Position numbers and translations under genes: made by a program. The notes under the pieces are model-generated. The model saw only the letters and a program-made list of their open reading frames with translations. It made no database searches and was not told where the DNA came from. DNA of 58,669 nt from Prorocentrum cordatum (lineage: Eukaryota > Sar > Dinophyceae > Prorocentrales > Prorocentraceae), in NCBI GenBank assembly GCA_963575745.1, contig CAUYUJ010005767.1:1-58669 (forward strand), given 5' to 3'. Shown one piece after another: positions 31,297-40,900 of the stretch. Positions within the stretch are counted from its first letter, which is position 1; each line of letters starts with the position of its first letter.

Positions 31297-32772
31297 CTTT
31301 CACGCGTAAGAGTGCTCAGAGTCGAAAGAGAAAGCTTCTGGAAGCATTTCTCGAAAAAGGGAAAAAAAATCGTCTCGACATGAAGATGTTCCTCCAAGTG
31401 TTCTGATAGTAAAAAAGCAACTGCAGAGCTCATACTAAGACAGAGAGGCCCTCATGGCTGTTCACAGGTGCGAAAAATCTGCTTTCTCCAAATGAATTGT
31501 CAAATATCCTTCAAAAAATTACAAAACCACCCAAAAGTTATTACTTTGTCCTTTCTGGTCGGGTCGACCAACTGGGCGCCGGCGGTAAACCGTCAACCTT
31601 CCTTACCGCCGGGGACTCGTAGAGCTTCCTGAGCATATAAAATGTCGAAAAACATTGCAGAGACCGAATAGTTGTTCAGCCTCTACGATTTCAGACCTCT
31701 CGATGCAACAGCCAAACGCCCCTCATGCTCTGGATCGTTCTCTGTGCGCACGAGTTCCGTAGCTCTTCTGCAGCCCGAGTTACGTGCCAAAAACGACAGC
31801 ACCTCTCAAGATCACTCGAGCAATATAAATAGTTTCGCGAATCTAGCTCGAGTATCAAACCGAGTTCAGACATCTGAATGCAACAGGCGGACGCACCTGA
31901 TGTCTCCGAATCGATTTCTGTGATTACCAGCCCTGCAGCCCCCTTACAGCCCGACTAAACTGCAGAAAATCGACGGCATCTCTGAAGATAACTCGATCAA
32001 TACGAAGAGCTTCGCGGACCTAGCTCGGGCAGCAGCCGAGTTCAGGGCTCTGAATGCGACAGGTGGACGCGACTGATGTCTTCGGATCGATTCCAGTGAT
32101 TACGAGCCTTGCAGACCCCTTACAGCTCGAGTTAAGTGCAGAAAACGGACAGCACCTCTCAAGATGACTTGAGGGATGCAAATAGTTTTGCGATCCTAGC
32201 TCAGGCAGCACACCGAATTGAGGGCTCTGGATGCGGCAGGCAGACGCGCCTGATGTCTACGAATCGATTTCTGTCAGCACGAGCCCTGTAGCCCCCCTAC
32301 AGCCTGAGTTAAGTGCAGAAAACTGTCAGCATCTCTCAAGATACTCCAACAACACGAATAGTTTCGCGAACCTAGCTCGGGCAGCAGACCGAGTTCAGAC
32401 CTCAAGATGGAACAAACAAACGCGCCTGATGATTCCCAACCGGTTTCTGTGAGAATAGGCTCTGTAGCTGCCCTACAGCTCGAGTTAAGTACAAAATACC
32501 GACAACGCGTATCAAGATGACTCGAAACAGCCGAACCCGCCGCGATGCTTTTTTGCAGAAATATTTACCCGATCGAACTGAGATTAAGAAGGCGAGCGGG
32601 AATAAGATCGAGGTCAGAAAAAATACTAGAGCTCAAACGAATTGTTGAATATTGAGAACAAAATTTTCAACCGACCAAAAGTCACCAAAAGGTCCGTCAG
32701 ATTTTTCTTGCCAACTAGCTCTCCAGCGTCCCGGAATTACTCTTAAGCTTCCAGCAATAACTTGCTAAGGGA

Positions 32773-32868
32773 AGCTCTACGAGTTACTAGCTCCACCCCG
32801 CGCCGGAACTGGGCGCCGGCGGTAAACCGTCAACCTTGGTTACCGCCGGGAGACTCGTAGAGCTTCCT
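32773..32868. repeat. Two-tier hairpin module (longer variant)
   Basis: GGAAGCTCTACGAGT pairs with ACTCGTAGAGCTTCC around an inner GGCGGTAA/TTACCGCC hairpin. The outer arms differ from the 31227 copy at matched positions on both sides. Confidence 0.7.
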
Positions 32869-34213
32869 ATCTCGACTTAAGTTGAGAAAACCGACAGCAC
32901 CTACAAACATTCCGACTTATAGTGAATATTTTTTGACCTCTGAATGCGACAGGCGAACGCGTCTGATGTCTGCGAATCGACTCCTGTCATTACCAGCCCT
33001 GCAGCCCCCCTACAGCCCGAGTTAAGTGCAGAAAACCGACAGCACCTCTCAGGATGACTCGAACAATACAGTAGTTTCGCAGACCTAATTCGGGCAGCAG
33101 ACCGAGTTCCGAGCTCTGGATTCGACAGGCGAACGCGCCTGATGTCTTCAAATCGATTCCTGTAACCACCAGCACTGTAGCCCCCCTCAGCGCGAGTTAA
33201 GTGAAGAAAACCGAGAGCACTTCTCAAGATGACTCGACCAATACGAATAGTTTCGCGATTCTAGATCGGGCAGCAGACCGAGTTCAGAGCTCGGGATTCG
33301 ACAGAAAACGCAACAGATGATTCTGAATCGGTTTCTGTAAATATTAGCTCTGTAGCTGTCCTACAGCTCGAGTTCAGTACAGAAAACCGAGAGTTCCTCT
33401 CAAGATGACTCGAATAATACGAATAGGTTTGGGGACCTAGCTCGGCTAACAGACCGAGTTCAGACCTCTGGATTCAACGGGCGAACGCGCCTAATCATTC
33501 TACATCGATTAGCTGTGCTTACCAGCTCTGTAGCTGTCCTGAAGCTCGAGTTATGTTCAGAAAACCGTCAGCGCGTATCAAGATGACTCGAAACGGCCAA
33601 TCCCGCCACAGTGCTTTTCGATAGTAATATTCACCCGATCGAGCTGAGATCAAGATGGCGAGCGGGAACAAGATCGAATATCACGGGAAAAAATACTAGA
33701 TCTCTAACGAATGGTCAAATTTCGAGAACAAAATTTTCAACCGACCAAAAGTCACCAAAAGTTCCGTCGATATTTTTCTTGCCAACTAGCTCTCCAGCGC
33801 GCCGGAATTACTCTTAGCTTCCAGCAATAACTTGCTACGGGAAGCTCTACGAGTTATTCCTCTAGCTCATCGATGCCGAAAAGCTCTACGAGGTACTTGG
33901 CAGCGTCCACTTGGAAGCGTCCAAAACCCGGATAGCAAAGAGGCACTCACACAAACGAGCCCACGCACATGAGCACGCACGCACGGGCTCACACATACAA
34001 CACGAGGACACAAACGCACGCCAGCATGCTCAGCACACACGCACACACACACGCACACACACACACACACACATCCACGCGCAGAGGTCGAAACACACGC
34101 GCGAACGCGCACACGCACACACAAACACACAGCATCTCACATACACACCCACGGACACGCACACGCACCCAAATCACACAAGCACACACACCACGCGCCC
34201 CCGGCCTCCCCGC

Positions 34214-34296
34214 CGACGCTCCGGAGGGGGGAGGCACCGGCCCATTTTGGGGCGGGACCTCCCTGCACTCCAGCCACTCCGCCCTCGCGGAGCGCC
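34214..34296. mobile_element. Small inverted-repeat element, copy 1
   Basis: Bounded by CGCTCCGG and CGGAGCG, ~83 bp, inside the CA array. The interior shares GGAGGGGGGAGGC, CCCATTTTGGGGC and CTCCAGCCACTCCGCCCTCG with copy 2. MITE-like in structure; no coding capacity. Confidence 0.5.
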
Positions 34297-35632
34297 AGAA
34301 GGAGGAGAGGAGAGGGAGGGGCAAAGCGCGGGGGTGCCAGCGCCGCGCGCGCACACAGGCAGACACACACCCACACACTCACACGCATACACACGCGCAC
34401 AGACACAGAGACACCCAGACACACAGACACACAGAAACACAGACGCACAGACACACACAGACACAGAGACACACACGGACACACTGACACAGTGACACAC
34501 AGACACACTCACTCACAGACACAGAGACACATAGACATACAGACACACAGGTACACAGACACACAGACACACAGACACACAAACACACAAACACACCGAC
34601 GCACAGACACACAGACACACAGACACACAGAGACGCAGACACAGACACACAGACACACAGACACACAGACACGCATACACACGGACACACATACACATAC
34701 ACACAGACACAGGGACACACGGTCACACAGACACACAGACACACAGACACACAGACACGCAGACACACTGACACACTGACAAACACTGACACAGTGACAC
34801 ACTGCACTGCCACACTGACACGCTGACACACAGACACACAGACACACAGACACACAGCCACACAGACACCGAGACACACAGGCACACGACACACAGACAC
34901 ACATACTCACAAAACACACACAGACACACAGACACATTAACAAAAAGGAACACAGACACACGGACACGCAATCCTCGAAGTCGCCCAGCCTCCACCGCCA
35001 CCGACGAGGCCGGCGCCGCCAAGGTCGCGCTGGCCCCCCAGAATCGTCGGCAGCGGCGGCCACTCCCGCACAAAGATGCTCACGCCCACACGCAAACACC
35101 CGCACACACACGCACGCAAACACTCACGCAGACACAGACACACGCACACGCACACACACACACACACACACACACGCAAACGCACACCAGCGAACACGCA
35201 TGCCAGACACAGACACACAGACACGCTGACACACAGACACACAGACCAGACACACAGAAACACGGACACACAGACGCACAGAAACACAGACACACAGACA
35301 CACAGACACAAAGACACAAAGACACACAGGCACACAAGCACACAGTCACACAGACACACGGACACACGGACACACAAGCGCACGCACACACAGACACATA
35401 TACACACAGACACACAGACACGCAGACACACAGACACACAGACACACAGACGCACCGACACACATACACACAGGCACAAAGACACACAGGCACACTGACA
35501 CACGGGCACACAGACACACAGACAAAGACACAAGACACTCAAACACACAGACACACAGCCACACAGAGACCCTTCCCTCCCCCACGACCCCCATGCGGCC
35601 CTCTACGCACCCCGCCCCCCGCCACTCCCGCT

Positions 35633-35714
35633 GGCGCTCCGGAGGGGGGAGGCGCCGCCCCATTTCGGGGCCAGCCCTCCCTCCACTCCAGCCACTCCGC
35701 CCTCGCGGAGCGCC
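35633..35714. mobile_element. Small inverted-repeat element, copy 2
   Basis: Termini GGCGCTCCG and CGGAGCGCC are perfect 9-bp inverted repeats, ~82 bp. Interior closely matches copy 1 at 34214-34296, 1.4 kb away in the same CA array. Confidence 0.5.
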
Positions 35715-36085
35715 AGGGGAAGGGAAGTAGGGGGAAGGGGAAAGCGCGGGGCTCACACAGACGAGGACACGCACACACGGACACACAGACACACAGACAC
35801 ACAGACAGAGAGACACACGGACACACACGCACAGAGACAGACGGAAACACAGACACACAAACGCACAGACACACAGACATACAGACTCACAGACACGGAC
35901 ACACAGACAAACAGAGACACATACACACAGACACACAGACACACAGACCACAGACACACAGACACACAGCCACACAGAAACTCAAATACACAGACACACA
36001 GACACACAGACACACAGACACACAGACTCACAGACGCACAGACACACAGGCACACACTCAGAGAGCCGCCGTCGAGGCGCAGCAC

Positions 36086-37918
36086 TCAGAGAGCCTCCTC
36101 CGACAGCGCCACAATCGTTGGCTCGCTCACCACGTCGCCTCTTTCCGGGCGCAGGCGGCGCAACGTCTGTCGCAGCTTCTCGTCAGTCCACCTGCCGATG
36201 CTGACGGGCACGTCCTCTTGGCGCAATCGGAAGGCTCCAGCGACCTGGCCGAGCAACTCCTGCCGCTTGTTGTGCTCGGCGATGCCCAAGCGCGTCCGCC
36301 GTTCTTCAGGATCCTCCTGCCGCGCGCGCTCCTCCGCGGCAGCGGCGGCGATTTCCCTCGCGGTCGCGCGCCCGCCACGCCCCCCGCGCTCGCCGCCCGA
36401 GGATGGCTCCGAAGCCGCATTGGTTGCGCTAGCCCCTCCAGCACCCTCGCCGCCCCCTGTCGGCGCCCTCGCGGCGACGCCATCGCTGCCGGGCACTGCG
36501 CCAGCCTCAGCCGCGGGCGCCGCACGCGGGGCCTTCCCTGCGTTCTTCTCCTTGAACACCTTCAACTTTCCCTCCGGGATGGGCCCGTCCACACGCCCAT
36601 GCCAACCATCTTTGTGCTGCTGCTTGAAATGCAGCCCGCACAGATCCCCGCATCCCTGCTTTTGCGCGCTCCGGCATTGCCCACCAGCTCCGTTCCCCCA
36701 CGTCCGAGCCATGCACTTCGCGGGGTCAATGTTTTCTGGCGTAAAGCGCCGCCATTCGTCCCCCGCGAGCGACGCCCCCGCGCCTGGCTGGACTACAGCA
36801 GGCACAGGGTCCGCGGACGGAACGCCAGCGGCCCTGCCAGCGTCGTCGTCCTCGTCGCCCGCGCGGCCCGGAGCTGGCGGGGACAGCCCGCGCTTCTTGC
36901 CCCTGCGCGATGGCGGCTGCGGCTGCCCCGAAGCGCTGGGGTCCCCGTCGCCAGCGCCAGGATCCCCGCCACCCGCCCGACGCCGCTTGCCCGGTGGCTC
37001 ACCGCCCGACGCCTGCTGCCCGGCGGGCGCACTCGGCGGCGCAGACGGCGCGGCAGCGGCGCTGGAAGCAGCGCCGCCGCCGCCGCTGCCGCTCCCCGCA
37101 GACCCCGCCGCGCGCCCGCCTGCATGCCCGAGAGGCGCAGTCGGCGGAGCCGGCGGCGCACCAGACGGTCCCGCACCAGCGCTGCCGCTGGCGCCCCCCG
37201 CAGACCCCGCCGCCGCGCGCCCGCCGCCTCCGCCCCGCGGACCCGCCCTGCGCACATACGCAAACACATAGGCGCCAATGTGCACCTGGTGGTTTCCGGC
37301 GATCTGCGCCCAAGTCTGGAGCTGGACAGCACTGTCGTCGAATTTGGCGTATTCGTTCACGCCCACGGATGCATACGCATAATAGTGTCCGCTTGTCGCG
37401 CTTTCGCCCTGGTGCACCACGACCCCCGAGAAATCGCACTCGCACTGGGAATCCAGAGGCCGCAGAATCTGAGGAAAGCGCACAGGGCGTCTGTCGTACC
37501 ACTGGCCTATCACCCGCTCCACGATCACGAAGAGCACCGGCGGCGACCGCTCCCAGCGATTGCCTGTATATACCCTGATGCCTTGACAGACCCCGGCCGC
37601 CGCCCTCTGAGCATCATCGAGGTGAGCGTGCGCCGGACATCCTGGCCCTGGCTCACCGACATGCCTTAATCCCAGCCGGATCAAGTCCTCCAGATCGCAC
37701 GGCCCCCGGTGGTCGGGGCCGAGCAATTCGGAAGGCACCACCTTCAGAAACGTCCTAATTTCCCCCTTGTCCGAACTTGCTGCGCACGCGGCGCATCCCC
37801 TCCGCTGCCGAAACGCAATGCCGCAGACGTGCTGCTGGAGTACACTGCGCTGCCCGTGAGCCCCCCCTGCGGTACAAACGGGGTGTTCGGTCTCGGTAAC
37901 GGCATGGAGGGCGGCCAA
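36086..37918 (-). CDS. USP protease C-terminal half and Cys/His C-terminal motif
   Basis: 610 codons; the leading residue is not ATG. Read together with the codons just upstream (to the TAA at 37967), it continues the USP catalytic domain: QCDASEFFLAALHAV immediately before it matches the QQDAxEF box of C19 peptidases. Residues ~160-195 contain VVVHQGESATSGHYYAYASV, the USP His box with predicted catalytic His178, followed by EYAKFDDSAVQ, which supplies the usual Asp. Cys pairs GCAACAA lie nearer the start. A ~170-residue Gly/Ala/Pro linker follows, then, at about 400-450, CMARTWGNGAGGQC, DLCGLHF and HGRVDGPIPEGK, a Cys-His cluster. A helical basic C-terminus ends at TGA 36086, only ~25 bp before the CA array. 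Confidence 0.75.
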   Translation of the reverse strand: MAALHAVTETEHPVCTAGGAHGQRSVLQQHVCGIAFRQRRGCAACAASSDKGEIRTFLKVVPSELLGPDHRGPCDLEDLIRLGLRHVGEPGPGCPAHAHLDDAQRAAAGVCQGIRVYTGNRWERSPPVLFVIVERVIGQWYDRRPVRFPQILRPLDSQCECDFSGVVVHQGESATSGHYYAYASVGVNEYAKFDDSAVQLQTWAQIAGNHQVHIGAYVFAYVRRAGPRGGGGGRAAAGSAGGASGSAGAGPSGAPPAPPTAPLGHAGGRAAGSAGSGSGGGGAASSAAAAPSAPPSAPAGQQASGGEPPGKRRRAGGGDPGAGDGDPSASGQPQPPSRRGKKRGLSPPAPGRAGDEDDDAGRAAGVPSADPVPAVVQPGAGASLAGDEWRRFTPENIDPAKCMARTWGNGAGGQCRSAQKQGCGDLCGLHFKQQHKDGWHGRVDGPIPEGKLKVFKEKNAGKAPRAAPAAEAGAVPGSDGVAARAPTGGGEGAGGASATNAASEPSSGGERGGRGGRATAREIAAAAAEERARQEDPEERRTRLGIAEHNKRQELLGQVAGAFRLRQEDVPVSIGRWTDEKLRQTLRRLRPERGDVVSEPTIVALSEEAL

Positions 37919-37966
37919 GAAGAACTCTGACGCGTCGCATTGCTTCGGTCTCCCTTGCTGATCGAA

Positions 37967-40900
37967 TTATGTGAATTCTCGCTCACCAAAAAGCCCCGCG
38001 CGCGCGGCGGCAGCCAGCGGCGCGTCGGTGTCGACCCCCCCGCCCTGGACAGAGAGAGCCGTGGCCTGAGCTCCGAGCGCGCACGCCGCGCAAGATGCCG
38101 CACCCAGAGGGCACCGCTGGTCGTGAACGTAGAGAAGCCGACGGAAGGGAGCCAGGCGTAGCAGCACCTGCGCGACTGCGCTCACGAAGCAAGTATTGCC
38201 GAGGTTTGCGATGCCCACGCCAGAGCCGCGGCCGCAGTGCCACTGCAGCTCCCTGGTCACCTCCTCCTGGGACACGCCGTAAGCTGCCATGCACAGATCC
38301 CGGTCCAGCGGGCGCAGCTCTGGCGGCTCTGCACCATCGCCAACAGTCGCCGCCGTGCGAAACATGTCCCCCCAAAGATCCCTCGGCACTACGGTGCCCC
38401 TACCGGCACCGCGGCCGCCACCCGCGCGAAACAGCGCTCCCCGCGAAACAGCGCTCCCCGTCGACGATGCCGCCGCCGCATCTCTGGTCCCCGTCGCGTC
38501 ACCGCCGCGGCCGCGGCCCCTGCCCCGCCCCGCAAGCCCTGCGTCCGGCGCAATGTATGCCGGTGGCACCGTCAGAGCCTGACCCGGGCGCAGCGCGTGC
38601 GAGGGCAGAGGCGTATGCACAGACGCCGCAGGGGCCGCCTCCCCGTCCGAAGGAACTGATCCGGCTGCTTCGTCGTCGTCGTCGTCCGCCTCACCGACGC
38701 CCGCTGAGGTCCCCGCGGCCCGAGACGGGCCCAGCGGCGACGCCCGTGGCACCACCGGCGGCGCGGGCGCCGAGCTCGACTCCGGGGCCCTCCGCGCGGC
38801 GGGCCCATCCCCCACGTCCCAGCCGTACTCCTGCGCCTTCTGCTTGGCGATTTCGAAACTCTCGAGCATCTTTTTTTCAAAGCGTTGGACACCGTCGCGG
38901 ACGTACTGGGGCGGGCCCCGCTCCAGAATGTCCCAGGGCGGCAGGTTGTAGACGAGCACGCGGTGGGCCACGCGAACGCGACTGAGCATGACGTACAGGT
39001 GCAGCCACCAGTCATCGGCGCCCATGTTCATGGGCTTCTGGAGCACCATGGTGGCCGCATCCATGCCCATGCCCTGCGCAGTCTGCACGGTACGAACTTT
39101 CTCTGGCAGCAACGGGATCTGGTACCTCGTAACCTTCACCTTCCGAAGCTTTCGCTCGCCCTCGTCTTCGTAGTGATGGTTCCACTCCCAGGACGCCCTG
39201 TGCGGCGCGATCTGCACAACCCCTTTTCCGAACCCAAAGTCCTTCTCGAGGCCATCAAACCTGACGAGGACACCGCGCGGCAAACATTTGCATCGATAAT
39301 AACCGATCCGGTGGGCGTCGTGAAGCTTCTTTTCGCGCCAATCCGCGTCTGGCGTCTCGAACTCTCGCGGGTGGAACCTCACGTCCACGACTTCCCCCAC
39401 GGCGTCCTGGACGATCTGGTGCTTCGCCGACAACTTCACGTTCAACCGCACACGCATGCCGATGTACAGCGGGCACATGCCGATGAGGTGACCAGTGTTG
39501 TTCACGTTCGGCACCTGAAGCATGGCCTTGTGATGCTCCGCACCGAATGGCCTTGGAGGCAGGTCCACGGCCTGCACGTACAGCAGCATCTGCCCTCTAT
39601 CCCTGGCCTCTCGCACGGCCCGATACTGCATCTGCCTGTGCACGGCCTCCCAGGCGATGCCCATCTCGAACCCGTCCTTGACATGGGGGTCCTGCAACCG
39701 CTTGTCGTTCTTACCAGGTCGGACCACCCACTTTTGCACCATCCTTTTCTGCTCGGCCGTAAACTTTTTGCCCTGCCTCATGGTCTTCAAGAAGCCGGGC
39801 ATGAAAGGGCAGGGCGCGTGCGGAGTAACGAGACGGTCCTTGAAGCGGTGCGTCTCGTACAGAAACATCGCGTGGGTGAGCCCGTCCAGGAACATGGACT
39901 GCCCATTGCGGACGTGAACCGGCGCCTCGGGCGACTCGGGCTGCAGCAAGGAAGACCTTCTGCCCTTGCCGCTCACCGGCCCCAACTGATAAAAATCCCC
40001 CAGGAACATGACAATCGGAACCTTCCCGAACGTGTGGCCCCGCGCCATGTACAGGTTCACATCGCAATTATACTGAGCCTTACGGGCTTTGCACATGCGA
40101 AATGATGCAGCGCCGAGAAGCTGGGGCGGCACCATGGACACCTCCTCCACGATGACGGCCTTGAGGTCGTTCATGCGGTCCACGATGTCATCGACCTTCT
40201 GTCTAGACAGCGTTCTGATGTCCATGGCCTGTTGGCCGCTCAGCCCGAAGCCGCTGTGGATCGTCTCCCCCCCGATGACGCGCGCAGCGCTGTTCGACGA
40301 GGCCACGGCGATCTCCGATCCCGCGCCGAACACCTCGTTGAGCAGACGTCGCAGCAGTTTTACCACCTCCGTCTTCCCCGTCCCGCCCTCCCCGTGCAAC
40401 AGGAGAGCCATCTGCTCCACCGGCTTGGGGCTTTTTCCGCTGTCCAGATCTTGATGGCATGCCACGATGGCCTCCACCTGGCCCACGAGCAGGGCGACCA
40501 CCGCCTTCTGCTCCTGATTGAACGTCACGGGGTTCTCCGCCCTGTTCGCCCACTCGTCAAACAGCCTCTCCGCGATGTCGCGCGCCCGCGGCGGCCGCTT
40601 CTCGTCGCCGGCAACCGCGGGCGCCGGCGGCCGACCAGGCACGAGCACGGCAGGCGCCGAACCCGCGAGGCCGCTCCGCCCGTCGCCATCCCCAGGCAAG
40701 CCCTCTGCTCCCTTTTTCCTGTATCGGAACGCCTCCTTCTGCTGTGCTTTGCCCTCCTCGAACTGGGAGTCGTCCAACTCGAGGCCGCGGAAGCCGGTCT
40801 GCATTCCAGTACTCGCGACAGCAGGCTGCGGCTTATGGTCTTTCGCATAGCCGTCAAGGAAGATATTCTTATAGACCAAGCTTTGTGACGACCCACGAAT

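Larger units (their letters stand above)
30496..33897. repeat. Satellite block 1, ~178-185-bp monomers with hairpins
   Basis: Monomers carry, in order, CTAGCTCGGGCAGCAGACCG, CAGGCGAACGCGCCTGATG, CGAATCGATTCCTGTGATTA, a CTGTAG..CTACAG pair, CTCGAGTTAAGTGCAGAAAA and CAAGATGACTCGA. Typical spacing is ~178-185 bp (for example 32945, 33130, 33483). Longer composite units also contain a CCACCCAAAAGTT block and the GGCGGTRA hairpin module (31227-31296, ~31575, ~32815). Same family as 53757-58669. Confidence 0.9.
33945..36062. repeat. CACAGACACACAGACAC array, ~2.1 kb
   Basis: CA-rich 6-12-bp units, interrupted at 34190-34355, 34965-35080 and 35565-35755 by unique or small-element DNA. Directly abuts the 3' end of the Helitron-like coding region (stop at 36086). 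Confidence 0.95.

Noticed and set aside
31890-33480. tRNA-like T-arm (CGAATCGATTCC) in satellite monomers
   Set aside because: No acceptor or anticodon stem around it at the needed spacing; the sequence is not a canonical GTTCGANNC.
36060-36086. Possible Helitron 3' terminus (hairpin plus CTRR) just after the final stop
   Set aside because: Only a weak GCC/GGC pairing and a GGCTCTCTGAGTG direct repeat are present before the CA array; no CTRR end with an upstream hairpin could be placed.
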